Counted from the first letter of the stretch, positions 54,526 to 63,614 are shown. The stretch is 64,000 nucleotides of DNA from Lujinxingia vulgaris (GCF_007997005.1 NZ_VOSL01000036.1:1-64000), one strand, 5' to 3'. A program made the numbers and translations. Notes: generated from the letters alone by a model not told the origin.

Positions 54526-55701
54526 ATGATGAGCCAGGATAGGATGACCCTCGACACCGAGCTTGTGGCCTGGCGCCGCCACCTCCACGCCCACCCGGAG
54601 CTCTCGTTTGAGGAGCATCAGACCGCGGCCTTTATTGAGCAGCGGCTCTCGGAGCTGGGTGTGGAGAGCACCCGGGTGGCCGAGACGGGCGTGGTGGCGC
54701 TGATCGAGGGGGCGCAGCCGGGGCCGACGCGGGCGTTTCGCGCCGACATCGACGCGTTGCCCATTCAGGAGCTTGGTGAGCGCGACTATTGCAGCACGCG
54801 CCCGGGGGTGATGCACGCCTGCGGCCATGATGTGCACACGACGGTGGGGCTGGGGGTGGCGCGCGAGCTTGTGGCCCGGCGCTCGGAGCTAAAAGGGCGG
54901 GTGAAGATGATCTTTCAGCCCGCCGAGGAGGCCTCGCCCACAGGTGAGCCGATTGGGGCGGAGCGCATGGCTGTGGAAGGAGTGCTCGAAGCGCCGGAGG
55001 TCGAGGCCATTCTCGCGTTGCACTGCATGCCGACGTTGGAGGTGGGTAAGATCGGCTACACCGGCGGGCCGGTATGGGCGGCCTCGGAGCTTGTGGAGGT
55101 GGTGATCGAGGGCAAAAAGAGCCACGGCGCCTACCCGCATGAGGGCATCGATGCGGTGGCGGTGGCTGCCCAGGTGATCGTGGCGCTGCAGCAGGTGGTC
55201 AGCCGCGTCACCGATGCGCGCGACGCGGTGGTGCTCTCCATCGGCAAGCTGGAGGCGGGCAACTCCTACAACATCATTGCCGAGCGGGCTGAGCTCACCG
55301 GCATTTTGCGCGGACTTTCGGCGCCGGCGATCGAGCGCGCGCGCCAGGCGGCGCGCCAGATCATTGAGGGGGTCTCCGCCGCTCTGGGAGCGCGCGCCAC
55401 GGTTCGTTTTGTGCCCGGTGCGCGCCTGACCGCCAACGACGCGGGCCTGGAGGCGCGCGTGGTGCGCCTGATTGAAGAGCGAGTGGGAGAAGGCGTGATG
55501 GTCAAACATCTTCCCCAGCTTGGCGCCGAGGACTTTGCGGCCTTCTCCACCCGGGTGCCGGCGGCGTACTTCTTTCTGGGCGTTAAGGATCCGGGCTCCG
55601 AGGACGTGCACCCGCTGCACACCCCGCGCTTTGATGTCGATGAGCGCTGCCTCACGCTGGGCGTGCGCGCCATCACCGAGGCGTTGCTGGGCCTTGGCTA
55701 A
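54526..55701 (+). CDS. M20-family metallo-amidohydrolase
   Basis: A 391-aa member of the hippurate/IAA-amino-acid hydrolase group. Metal-binding motifs are MHACGHDVHTT (His and Asp ligands), the catalytic and ligand Glu pair in QPAEEASPTGEPIGAERM, LALHCMP, and the C-terminal His in DVHPLHTPRFDVDE. The dimerisation domain insert has GKKSHGAYPHEGIDAVAVAAQVI. It likely cleaves N-acyl amino acids. ATG 54526 and 54529 are equivalent candidates. Confidence 0.92.
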   Translation: MMSQDRMTLDTELVAWRRHLHAHPELSFEEHQTAAFIEQRLSELGVESTRVAETGVVALIEGAQPGPTRAFRADIDALPIQELGERDYCSTRPGVMHACGHDVHTTVGLGVARELVARRSELKGRVKMIFQPAEEASPTGEPIGAERMAVEGVLEAPEVEAILALHCMPTLEVGKIGYTGGPVWAASELVEVVIEGKKSHGAYPHEGIDAVAVAAQVIVALQQVVSRVTDARDAVVLSIGKLEAGNSYNIIAERAELTGILRGLSAPAIERARQAARQIIEGVSAALGARATVRFVPGARLTANDAGLEARVVRLIEERVGEGVMVKHLPQLGAEDFAAFSTRVPAAYFFLGVKDPGSEDVHPLHTPRFDVDERCLTLGVRAITEALLGLG

Positions 55702-55840
55702 GCGCGGGCCTGCGCGTTTCGTCCCCAAGACGCGTTGCGCACTGCCGGGTGTGTGCGTATAACTCACCCCTCGTGTCGCCCGGCGGCGGCGCGAACCACA
55801 CTCCATTTAATGACGTTGCGCCCACCCAGGAGCACTCGCG

Positions 55841-56155
55841 ATGAAAGGCGGCATGAACAGCCTGGTCCGCCAGGCCCAGAAGATGCAATCGCGCATCACC
55901 AAGGTTCAGGAAGAGATCGGCAACAAGACCATTGAGGCCTCCACCGGTGGCGGCATGGTCACGGCCGTGGTGAACGGCAAGCAGGAACTTCTGCAGATCA
56001 AGATCAACCCCGATGTCGTCGATCCCTCCGACGTTGAGGTGCTCGAAGAGATGGTGCTCGGCGCCGTCAACCAGGCCATGGAGATGGCCGGTGAGATGAT
56101 GAACTCCGAGATCGAGAAGATCACCGGCGGCCTCAACATCCCGGGCCTCTTCTAA
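55841..56155 (+). CDS. YbaB/EbfC-family nucleoid-associated protein
   Basis: A 104-aa DNA-binding protein: GGMNSLVRQAQKMQSRITKVQEEI (helix), then VVNGKQELLQIKINPDVVDPSDVEVLEEMVLGAVNQAM. It matches YbaB in length and fold pattern and acts as a dimer bound to the nucleoid. It is followed by recR after 26 bp, the standard ybaB-recR order; the usual upstream dnaX is replaced by the M20 hydrolase. Confidence 0.94.
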   Translation: MKGGMNSLVRQAQKMQSRITKVQEEIGNKTIEASTGGGMVTAVVNGKQELLQIKINPDVVDPSDVEVLEEMVLGAVNQAMEMAGEMMNSEIEKITGGLNIPGLF

Positions 56156-56181
56156 GCCCCCTTCCGACCCGGGCCCACCCG

Positions 56182-56793
56182 ATGAAGCCCCGCGATCCCA
56201 TCACTCGCCTGGTCAACGCGTTTCGCAAGTTGCCGGGTATTGGCGAGCGCACCGCTACGCGCCTGGCCTTCTTCGTGCTCAATGAGAGCGAGGAGATGGC
56301 CCGGGAGCTGGCCGAGGCGCTGGTGGAGGTCAAGGAGCGGGTGGGCCTGTGTCAGGTCTGCTGCAACCTGACCGAGGCGGAGGTCTGCGAGATTTGCCGC
56401 GACACCCGGCGCGACACCACCACGATCTGTGTGGTGGAGCGCACCCAGGACCTGCGCGCGATCGAACGGACCGGCGATTTTCGAGGGCTCTACCACGTGT
56501 TGCACGGGCTGATCAGCCCGCTCGACGGGGTGGGCCCCGATGATATTCGCCTGCGTGAGCTGCTCACCCGCCTGCAGTCGCCCCCCGAAGGGATGGAGGA
56601 GCCGCAGGAGGTGATCGTGGCCTGCAGCCCCTCGGTCGACGGGGAAGCCACCGCGCTTTATTTGCAGCGTCTGCTCAAGCCTCTGGGGCTTAAGGTCAGC
56701 CGCATCGCCAGCGGTGTTCCGATTGGCGGAGAGCTTGAATATACCGACCGGGTCACCCTCTCGCGTGCGCTCTCGCAGAGGCGGGAAATGTAG
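56182..56793 (+). CDS. recR: Recombination protein RecR
   Basis: A 203-aa protein for RecFOR-dependent gap repair. It has an N-terminal helix-hairpin-helix (FRKLPGIGERTATRLAFF), a Cys4 zinc motif (CQVCCNLTEAEVCEIC), a TOPRIM domain (TTICVVERTQDLRAIERTG through VIVACSPSVDGEATALYL) and the C-terminal VSRIASGVPIGGELEYTDRVTLSRAL. Length and order are canonical. Confidence 0.97.
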   Translation: MKPRDPITRLVNAFRKLPGIGERTATRLAFFVLNESEEMARELAEALVEVKERVGLCQVCCNLTEAEVCEICRDTRRDTTTICVVERTQDLRAIERTGDFRGLYHVLHGLISPLDGVGPDDIRLRELLTRLQSPPEGMEEPQEVIVACSPSVDGEATALYLQRLLKPLGLKVSRIASGVPIGGELEYTDRVTLSRALSQRREM

Positions 56794-56935
56794 CGTGCGC
56801 GCGGGTTTTCGCCCGTTCGCTGCGCCCCAACCCCGGCGTTGCGTGGGGTGGGTCACTGTGCTAGCTTGACCCGTGAAAGTCAGTTTGACGCCGACTCGAC
56901 CCTCCCTCTGAGGGAGGCAACCGAGGAGTACCTCC

Positions 56936-57427
56936 ATGCTCAGTTCCCAGATGGTGATTTACGAAGAGGAGCACCAGAAGCTCACAGAGATCTGTGAGCG
57001 TCTTGTGCGCGATGCCCTCGCGAAAGCCATCTTTATTGTGGACAAAGACGGGCAGCTGGTCACCGCCACTGGCGAGACCACTGGCATCGACACCACCGGT
57101 CTGGCCTCACTGGTCGCGGGCTCTACGGCGGCCACCGGCAGCCTGGCGCTGATGCTCGGAGAGGAGGAGTTTCCGGTTCACTTCCACGAAGGAAAAAGCA
57201 AGCATCTGCATGTCTCCGTCATCGGCGACACGCTGATTCTTGTGGTCATCTTCGATGAGCGCTCCAGCCTCGGGCTTGTGCGCCTGCGAGTGAAGCGCGC
57301 CTACGCGGAGATGGCCGATATCATCGCGGCGGTCGCCGAGAAGGCCAAAGACGGCAACAAAGATATGGATATCTTCGGCGAGATCACCGACGACGATATC
57401 GACAGCCTCTTCAATGATGCCTTCTAG
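56936..57427 (+). CDS. mglB: Roadblock/LC7 protein, MglB-like GAP
   Basis: A 163-aa Roadblock-domain protein (KAIFIVDKDGQLVTATGETTGIDTTGLASLVAGSTAATGSLALML, then VSVIGDTLILVVIFDERSSLGLVRLRV) with a C-terminal helix and acidic tail ending DSLFNDAF. In Myxococcus, MglB is the GTPase-activating protein for MglA and helps set cell polarity. The mglA gene follows on the same strand, which makes the assignment firm. Confidence 0.92.
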   Translation: MLSSQMVIYEEEHQKLTEICERLVRDALAKAIFIVDKDGQLVTATGETTGIDTTGLASLVAGSTAATGSLALMLGEEEFPVHFHEGKSKHLHVSVIGDTLILVVIFDERSSLGLVRLRVKRAYAEMADIIAAVAEKAKDGNKDMDIFGEITDDDIDSLFNDAF

Positions 57428-57733
57428 TGAGGGCTCTACGCTTGAGGCACCCGGTTTCAGATGACGTTTTGATGTGGTTTTGGGGAGCTTTCGCAGGTGT
57501 TCGCCCGGTAGGTTCGGCGAAGACCAACGCAGGCTCGACGCCAGGCCTGAAGGTCGGGCGGCGGATGTTCAAAATTTAATTCGACACGATTTCGCCTCGT
57601 GGTATAACGCTTCGCGGCATTCCAGCGAGTTTATTCGACGATGTCGATTTCGAGACTTCGAACCAGCTAACGCAACGTGCCCCGGCCCCAGGGTACGTAC
57701 GCCTTGGCCACGCGCGGTGACGAGAAGGTCCCT
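57428..57733. other. 306-bp gap between mglB and mglA with a promoter
   Basis: No gene seen. It is unusually long for a pair often found close together and contains a good sigma-70 promoter at 57580-57608, so mglA can be transcribed separately from mglB. Confidence 0.6.
57580..57608 (+). promoter_or_regulatory. Sigma-70-type promoter for mglA
   Basis: TTCGAC (57580-57585), 17-bp spacer, TATAAC (57603-57608). It lies 125 bp before the mglA ATG in an AT-rich patch. Confidence 0.6.
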
Positions 57734-58330
57734 ATGTCGTTCATCAATTACGCCCAGCGGGAAATCATCCTCAAGATCGTTTACTACGGGCCGGGGCTCT
57801 GTGGTAAAACGACGAACATTAAGTTCATCTACTCGGGGACCAACCCGGACGCGCGCGGTAAGCTGGTGAGTCTGGAGACCAAGCAAGAGCGCACGCTCTT
57901 CTTCGACTTCCTGCCCCTGAGTCTTCCCGCCATCCGCGGCTTCAAAACTCGCCTGCACCTCTACTCGGTGCCCGGTCAGCTCTTCTACAGCGCCAGCCGT
58001 AAGCTGATCATGAAGGGCGCCGACGGCGTGGTCTTCGTCGCCGACAGCCAGCGGGCTCGTAAAGAGGCCAACATCATCTCGATGGAGGACCTCAAAGAGA
58101 ACCTGGTGGCCTACGGCTACGACATCGACAAGATCCCCTTTGTCATCCAGTACAACAAACGCGACCTGCCCACGGCGATGCCGCTCGAAGAGCTGCGCGC
58201 CGACCTCAACCCCGAGGGCAAGTACCCCGACTTTGAGGCCAGCGCCATCGCGCCCAATGGCCCCGGCGTCTTTGAGACGCTCAAGGCGGTGGTCAAGCAG
58301 ATCCTGGTCGAGCTGAAGAAGACCAAATAA
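57734..58330 (+). CDS. mglA: MglA small Ras-like GTPase
   Basis: A 198-aa polarity GTPase very similar to Myxococcus MglA in length and motifs: MSFINYAQREIILKIVYYGPGLCGKTTNIKFIY (P-loop GLCGKTT), LFFDFLPLSLPAIRGFKTRLHLYSVPGQ (switch regions; G3 is VPGQ rather than DxxG, as in the MglA family), and NKRDLP (G4). It localises to a cell pole as GTP form and drives polarity and motility systems. ATG 57734 gives the conserved N-terminus; the frame is open further upstream to 57677. Confidence 0.96.
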   Translation: MSFINYAQREIILKIVYYGPGLCGKTTNIKFIYSGTNPDARGKLVSLETKQERTLFFDFLPLSLPAIRGFKTRLHLYSVPGQLFYSASRKLIMKGADGVVFVADSQRARKEANIISMEDLKENLVAYGYDIDKIPFVIQYNKRDLPTAMPLEELRADLNPEGKYPDFEASAIAPNGPGVFETLKAVVKQILVELKKTK

Positions 58331-58358
58331 GTCGACATCTTGACTGTGAGCGTTCAGA

Positions 58359-58392
58359 AGCGGCACCCCCTCGGAGGGTGCCGCTTTTTTTT
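58359..58392 (+). terminator. Rho-independent terminator after mglA
   Basis: A 10-bp perfect stem (58359-58368 with 58376-58385), 7-nt loop, T8. Confidence 0.93.
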
Positions 58393-58500
58393 GGTCGCCG
58401 GGCGCTGATATTTGGCAGGCTGTGCAGGGAATGGTCATCGTAAAGGTGTTGTTTTTCAACACGTTACGACGGTTAACGGCGACGCGCACGGAGGTATGCA

Positions 58501-58971
58501 ATGGGGCTGCTCTCGGAGCTTACGTACACCCATATGGAGGTCTTCTCGACGATGGAGGCGATCGGGCGTTCGATCGCGCAGGCCCAGCGCGCCCGGGAAG
58601 ATGAGGGTGAGGTCCATGCGCTCTTGCGCGAGATCGTGCCGCGGGCGCTGCTCCTGCGTCAGCGCTTGCAGGCGACCTTCGATCGGGAGCGGGAGCATCT
58701 CTACCCGCGGGTGCGGCGCATCTTCGGCTCGGAGGTCGAGGAGATCGAGGGGCTCAAGCGCTACGCCGAGCAGGTGCTGGAGCAGCTCGACCACTTTATG
58801 GATGAGCTCCCGGCAGCCACTCGCGGGCGTTACCATCCGGTGCGGCTGGCGTACCTGGCGTTGCTCTTTGATGAGCTGGCCGAGCTCTATGAGTCGCGCA
58901 CCGAGATCGAGCGTCGCTTCTATGAGACCTACTCCACGATCGTGTTCCCGGGTGGGGCGGCCACCGACTGA
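58501..58971 (+). CDS. Hypothetical all-helical protein, possibly hemerythrin-like
   Basis: A 156-aa soluble protein, predicted to be four or five amphipathic helices. Spacing such as THMEVFSTMEAI, FDREREHLYPRVRRIFG, LDHFMDELPAA and ERRFYETYSTIVFPG resembles hemerythrin-type bundles, in which helices end in E-x2-LYP/LFP. The full set of iron-binding His/Glu residues is not evident, so metal binding is doubtful. GGAGG precedes ATG 58501. Its function is not known. Confidence 0.6.
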   Translation: MGLLSELTYTHMEVFSTMEAIGRSIAQAQRAREDEGEVHALLREIVPRALLLRQRLQATFDREREHLYPRVRRIFGSEVEEIEGLKRYAEQVLEQLDHFMDELPAATRGRYHPVRLAYLALLFDELAELYESRTEIERRFYETYSTIVFPGGAATD

Positions 58972-59065
58972 AAGGGGGCGGGAGCAAGCCAGGGAGCTTG
59001 TGCGGCTTTGCCAAACGTCGGGCGCTCGCGCATAGTCGCAGCCGTCTTCGATGAGAGGCTGGCCG

Positions 59066-60700
59066 ATGAGCGAGTGGAAGGATCTGAACAGGGTGAAGGG
59101 GGAGTCCGGCGCCCCGGCGCGCTTTGGCGATGCGACCACGCTGGAGGTGGTGGGCGCGCGCGATATGCTCGGGAGGTTGCGCCCTTTGAGTGAGGCGGGG
59201 CGTGCGCGGGCGGCGCGCGTGCACGTCTATCGCGGGGATGAAGTCGCGCGCTGGGACGCAGAAGTCGCGCGCCTGCGCACGCTCGACCTCTGGCATCAGG
59301 ATCATGCCGAGGTTCAACGCCCGATCGATGACGCGCTGCGTGAGCTTCCGGCCCTGGAGCGGCCGCTTCGTCGCCTGCAGCTCGGGGAGGTGCTGCGCGA
59401 CGCGGAGCTCTTTGAGGTCAAACGTTTTCTGTTTCACGCGCTGACGATCCTGCAGGCGGCCGGGAGCGCCGATGGTCTGCCGGCCCCTGGCGAGCCGGGC
59501 TATGAGGTGCTGCGCGAGACGATGAGCGCGATGCACCCGGAGGCGCAGGCCAGCGCGCGTTTTCATTTAAGCGATCAACTCGACGGGGAGCTGGCCCGGG
59601 CGCGGAAGGCGCATCGCCGCGCGGGGCGCGAACTTCGTAAGGTTCGCGACGCCGCTGAGGCTCAGATCTGTGAGCGCTGGGGCGGACGCTTCGATGTGCG
59701 GGGCCGCTACCGACCCGAGGCCGGTGTGACCCTCGACGATCAGCGCCTGGCCTACCAGGGGGGGGCCTGGCAGCTGGTCGATGAGGCGGTGGTGGAGGCC
59801 GAGGCGGCGCAGGCTCGTGTCGCCGAGGAGGTGGAGGCGCGCGAGCAGCAGCTGCGGGGGCGACTGAGCGAGCTTTTGCAGCGCGCGCTCCCGCAACTCG
59901 AAGGCACCATCGAGGCGCTGGCGCGCTTTGATGAGGGGCGGGCGCGGGTGCGCCTGCGCGAGGCGATCGGTGGCTGCTGGCCGGAGCGTCGGGAGGGCGC
60001 GGCGCTGCATCTTGTGCAGGGGCGCGATCCTCGCCAGGTCGATCGCATCGGCGATGAGGTTCAGCCCATCGATGTGGCGCTCGACGCGCCGGTGACGGTG
60101 GTGCTCGGCCCGAATATGGGCGGGAAGTCCGCGCTCTTGAAGCTCGTGGGGCTTTGCCAGTTCTGCGCGCAGGCGGCGCTGCCGGTGCCCGCCGAGCGTT
60201 GCACCTTCGGGATGCTGGAGGGGCTGATCTATGTGGGCAGTGAAGAGGGGGGCGCCGCCGAGGAGGAGGGGCTCTCGTCGTTCGGGCGCGAGGTGCGGCG
60301 CCTTGTGGCGCATTGGGAGGGGGCCGTGCCCCGGCTCTGGCTGCTCGATGAGCCGGGGCGCGGCACCCACCCGGCCGAGGGCGCGCGCTTCGCGCGGTCG
60401 GTGATTGAGGCCCGGCAGCGCGCCGGCGATCGGGTCGTGGCCGCCACACACTTCCCGGAGATCGCCGCGGCCGACACGGTGGCGCGGCTGCGCATTCGCG
60501 GTCTGCGCGTCAGCGATGAGGCGCTGCGTCTGGCGCTCTCCGCCGGTGACTCGCCGCCAGAGCGCGATCTGGACCGGCTCACCTCCAAGCTTCGCGCGCT
60601 GATGGATTACCGGCCGGAGCCCAGCCTTGCCACCGACGTGCCCCGCGACGCCTGGCGGGTGGCCCGCGCGCTGGGGCTGAAGCTGGACGACGAGCGCTGA
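59066..60700 (+). CDS. MutS-like ATPase
   Basis: A 544-aa protein whose C-terminal third is a MutS-type ABC ATPase: TVVLGPNMGGKSALLKLVGLCQF (Walker A), the signature-like SSFGREVRRL, Walker B LWLLDEPGRGTHPAEG and the His of AATHFPEIA. The N-terminal and middle parts are helical with a coiled-coil clamp-like segment (about 170-190 and 240-270). The mismatch-recognition domain with its Phe-x-Glu motif is missing, so it is not a true MutS. Relatives are annotated only as MutS-related; role unknown. ATG 59066 is favoured over 59051. Confidence 0.85.
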   Translation: MSEWKDLNRVKGESGAPARFGDATTLEVVGARDMLGRLRPLSEAGRARAARVHVYRGDEVARWDAEVARLRTLDLWHQDHAEVQRPIDDALRELPALERPLRRLQLGEVLRDAELFEVKRFLFHALTILQAAGSADGLPAPGEPGYEVLRETMSAMHPEAQASARFHLSDQLDGELARARKAHRRAGRELRKVRDAAEAQICERWGGRFDVRGRYRPEAGVTLDDQRLAYQGGAWQLVDEAVVEAEAAQARVAEEVEAREQQLRGRLSELLQRALPQLEGTIEALARFDEGRARVRLREAIGGCWPERREGAALHLVQGRDPRQVDRIGDEVQPIDVALDAPVTVVLGPNMGGKSALLKLVGLCQFCAQAALPVPAERCTFGMLEGLIYVGSEEGGAAEEEGLSSFGREVRRLVAHWEGAVPRLWLLDEPGRGTHPAEGARFARSVIEARQRAGDRVVAATHFPEIAAADTVARLRIRGLRVSDEALRLALSAGDSPPERDLDRLTSKLRALMDYRPEPSLATDVPRDAWRVARALGLKLDDER

Positions 60701-61161
60701 GATCGCCCGGGCGATCGGGAAAAACTTTCCCCTGACTCGAAATCGGGTGACGATGGGCGCTCTCGGCATCGCCAGCGGGCGAGGTGTGGGTGGATGTTGC
60801 TTTCGACGCGGTCAGAAAGGTGTTTTCTTAAAGTTTCTCTTTAAGTTTTTTGACCGGCCCCCCAACCTGGTGTCTTATGGGATCACGATGTAGGTGCAGG
60901 TAGTCATGCAAGGAAGCGATCGACACCGGCATCGGGAGGTTCCCCTCAAGGGCGTCTCGGGCATGTTCTATGCGCCCGTACGCGTTATGCCCTGAGAGCC
61001 CTCTGACAGGTTCTGCGATCTTTTGCTGGCCGAAGGCCACTATGGTGCGCAGACTAAACGCCCTGTCAGGGCCAGCTCGGGTGAAGGGAGCGTCGATCGA
61101 GGAGTGGGCGCATAGTGCGTCGGACATCACCCAATCATCACTCGTGGAAAGGAGTGGGCCC
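60701..61161. other. 461-bp region upstream of csrA
   Basis: Holds an A/T-rich terminator (60827-60851) and an 8-bp inverted repeat CTGACAGG/CCTGTCAG spanning about 61002-61069, which could form a leader structure. Frames extending csrA upstream (from 60970) lack a ribosome site. No gene called. Confidence 0.5.
60827..60851 (+). terminator. Weak Rho-independent terminator
   Basis: CTTAAAG-TTTCT-CTTTAAG followed by T6. The 7-bp stem is A/T-rich, so it may be inefficient. Confidence 0.6.
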
Positions 61162-61347
61162 ATGTTGACCCTAACCAGGAAGGTCGGGGAGTCGATTCGA
61201 ATCGGGGAAGAGATCGAGATCGTCGTCAAAGAGATTCGCCGCAATCAGGTTCGCATTGGCATTGTCGCGCCGCGCGATGTTCCGATTTATCGCGAAGAGG
61301 TGTACGAGGCGATTCAGGAGGAGCAGGGCGACGACGAGGAGCCCTAG
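61162..61347 (+). CDS. csrA: Carbon storage regulator CsrA
   Basis: A 61-aa RNA-binding regulator: MLTLTRKVGESIRIGEEIEI then VVKEIRRNQVRIGIVAPRDV, then PIYREEVYEAIQEEQ and an acidic tail. Conserved residues for the beta-strand dimer and RNA contact (Leu4, Arg6, Arg44 region) are present. It binds GGA-containing hairpins to repress translation. AAAGGAG supports ATG 61162. The following DUF4912-GH57 pair starts 30 bp later and concerns glycogen, a classic Csr-controlled process. Confidence 0.96.
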   Translation: MLTLTRKVGESIRIGEEIEIVVKEIRRNQVRIGIVAPRDVPIYREEVYEAIQEEQGDDEEP

Positions 61348-61377
61348 CGGGCGGGCGACATAAGCATCGGGAGCGCG

Positions 61378-61908
61378 ATGGGAAGCGAGCAGCAGCCGTA
61401 CGAAGGGTATGGGATGTCTCAACGGGGAGAGACGCAGCTGGTGCTGCTGTGGCGCGATCCGGAGGTGGGCTATGTGTACTGGGAGCTCACCGGGGAGGTG
61501 CGTCCACGCGAAGCGTGGGCGCGCCTGGTGCGTTTGGAGGCTGGCGACGGGGTGGAAGAGCTGGAGCGCTGGCGGGTCGACGAGGCGCTCTCAGGGCGCT
61601 TTGTGCGGGCTGATCAGGGGAGGGCGCGCTACCGCGCCGAGCTCGGGGAGGTGGGGTCGGACGGCAGCTTCAAGGTGCGGGCCAGCTCGGAGGTGAGCGA
61701 AGCGCCGGGGCGTGGGCCCGGGGACGGCGCCCCGCGTTTTGTGCGGGTGATGCTCAGCAAGACGCAGGGCTTAAGCTGGGAGCCCACCGAGCATTCGCAC
61801 CCCACGCTGGGGCGTTTTTTGCCGGGCGTGGGTCAGCGACCGAGCTCGACGGCTTTTGTGGGCGATCAAAAAACTCGCGGGGATGATCATCGAAAGGGGG
61901 ACGCATGA
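61378..61908 (+). CDS. DUF4912-domain protein
   Basis: A 176-aa protein whose first half matches DUF4912 (TQLVLLWRDPEVGYVYWELTGE, the DP-x-x-x-YVYWE signature). The C-terminal half is polar and likely disordered after LSWEPTEHSHPTLG. DUF4912 genes are often next to GH57 branching enzymes, as here, where the stop overlaps the GH57 start by 4 nt. A role in alpha-glucan metabolism is inferred from that neighbourhood only. ATG 61378 is used; ATG 61411 is possible. Confidence 0.83.
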   Translation: MGSEQQPYEGYGMSQRGETQLVLLWRDPEVGYVYWELTGEVRPREAWARLVRLEAGDGVEELERWRVDEALSGRFVRADQGRARYRAELGEVGSDGSFKVRASSEVSEAPGRGPGDGAPRFVRVMLSKTQGLSWEPTEHSHPTLGRFLPGVGQRPSSTAFVGDQKTRGDDHRKGDA

Positions 61909-63530
61909 AGACCTTTTTGAGCGTGGTGCTTCACGCTCACCTGCCATTTATCCGTCATCCGGAGCACGCCTACCACCTCGAGGAGATGTGGTTCTATGAG
62001 GCGATGCACGAGACCTATCTGCCCCTCTTGCAGGCCCTCGACCGGCTGGAGGCCGACGGGATTGAGGGGAGGGTGACCTTGAGCCTGAGCGCGCCGCTGA
62101 TCGCGATGATGGCCGACGGGCTCTTGCGCGAGCGATGTGTGGCGCAGCTGGAGCGGATGCGCGATCTGGCGCGCGCCGATCGGGCGCATGGCGAGAGACC
62201 GGAACGCGCGCGAGCGCTGGCTGATTATTACGAGGCGCGCTTTGAAGCGTTGCGCGCGTATTACCTCGATGAGCTCGACGGCGATGTGCTCTCGAGGTTC
62301 AAGCATCACGCCGAGGGCGGACGTCTGGAATTGATGACCTGCGTGGGCACCCACCCGATTCTGCCCTTTCTGGAGAGTGATGCGGGCAGGCGCGCGCAGA
62401 TCCGCGCGGGCATCGCCGAGTTTGAGCAGCACCTGGGGTTTCGACCGCGCGGGATCTGGATCGCGGAGTGCGCCTTTGCGCCGGGCATCGATCGGCTGCT
62501 GGCCGACGAGGGCATCGCCTTTGCCTGCCTGGAGGATGTGGGCATCCTCACCGCCGATGCGGCGCCGGTCTACGGCACCTACTCGCCACTGGTCTCCCCG
62601 GCGGGCGTGGCCTTTTTCGGGCGAGATCAGCTGGCGAGCGCGCAGGTCTGGAGCGCGAGCGAGGGGTACCCGGGCGATTATGACTATCGGGAGTTCTATC
62701 GCGATCTGGGCTACGACCTTCCGATGGAGGTGGTCTCTCCCTACATTCACCCCGACGGGATCCGGCATCATACCGGGCTAAAATACCATCGGATCACCGG
62801 GGATGTGGACCTGGGAGATAAGGACTTCTATCAGCCGGAAGTTGCCGCCCGGCGCGCCCGGGAGCACGCCTCGCACTTTGTGCACGCGCGTCTGGGGCAG
62901 GGGCGCGATCTTTTTGAGAAGTTGGGAGAGCGCCCCGCGCATCTGACCTGCTCGTATGACGCGGAGCTCTTCGGGCACTGGTGGTTTGAGGGGCCGCTCT
63001 TTCTGGAGGCGGTCCTGCGGGAGGCGTCCCATCATCAGGAGCTGCACCTGGTCTCCCCGCTGGACTATCTGGCCGAAGAGCCGGTGCAGCAGCAGGCCAC
63101 GCCGGGGATCTCCACCTGGGGTGAGGCGTCCTATTTTGGCGTGTGGCTCGATCCTTCCAATGCCTGGATCTACCGGCATCTGCGCAACGCGGAGGCCCGC
63201 GTTCTTCGCCTTGTGGAGAAGGCTGAAGAGGGCGAACTCGGGAGCGTTCCCAACCTCGGGCGCGCGTTGCGCCTGATGGGGCAGCAGCTGCTCTTAGCCC
63301 AGGCCAGCGACTGGGCGTTTATCATGAAGACGGGCACGACCGTGGCCTACGCGAAGGAGCGTCAGGCCGGCCATCTCGCTTATGTGGAGCGCCTTGGCGA
63401 GATGATCGCCTCCGGGGCCATTGATGTCGAACTTCTGGAGGAGCTGGAAGCGCGCTACCCGATCTTTGGCGCGCTCGATGTGGCGTGGTGGCGCGAGGAA
63501 GCGCCGTCTGCGCGGAGCGCGAGTGGTTGA
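61905..63530 (+). CDS. GH57 1,4-alpha-glucan branching enzyme
   Basis: A 541-aa glycoside hydrolase family 57 enzyme expected to introduce alpha-1,6 branches into glycogen. The N-terminal barrel starts VVLHAHLPFIRHPEHAYHLEEMWFYEAMHETYLPLL. The nucleophile Glu is in GIWIAECAFAPGID, and the acid/base Asp in CSYDAELFGHWWFEGPLFLEAVL. The C-terminal DUF1957-type domain includes WGEASYFGVWLDPSNAWIYRHL. Length and motifs fit branching enzymes rather than amylases of the family. Translationally coupled to the DUF4912 gene. Confidence 0.93.
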   Translation: MKTFLSVVLHAHLPFIRHPEHAYHLEEMWFYEAMHETYLPLLQALDRLEADGIEGRVTLSLSAPLIAMMADGLLRERCVAQLERMRDLARADRAHGERPERARALADYYEARFEALRAYYLDELDGDVLSRFKHHAEGGRLELMTCVGTHPILPFLESDAGRRAQIRAGIAEFEQHLGFRPRGIWIAECAFAPGIDRLLADEGIAFACLEDVGILTADAAPVYGTYSPLVSPAGVAFFGRDQLASAQVWSASEGYPGDYDYREFYRDLGYDLPMEVVSPYIHPDGIRHHTGLKYHRITGDVDLGDKDFYQPEVAARRAREHASHFVHARLGQGRDLFEKLGERPAHLTCSYDAELFGHWWFEGPLFLEAVLREASHHQELHLVSPLDYLAEEPVQQQATPGISTWGEASYFGVWLDPSNAWIYRHLRNAEARVLRLVEKAEEGELGSVPNLGRALRLMGQQLLLAQASDWAFIMKTGTTVAYAKERQAGHLAYVERLGEMIASGAIDVELLEELEARYPIFGALDVAWWREEAPSARSASG

Positions 63531-63614
63531 GGTCGGCCGCGCCGGCGCCCCGGCCGGTGCTTAGCTTTGGGGGTGAGGGTTCGTCGCCAGGCTGCACCAG
63601 CGAGCGGAGGCTGC

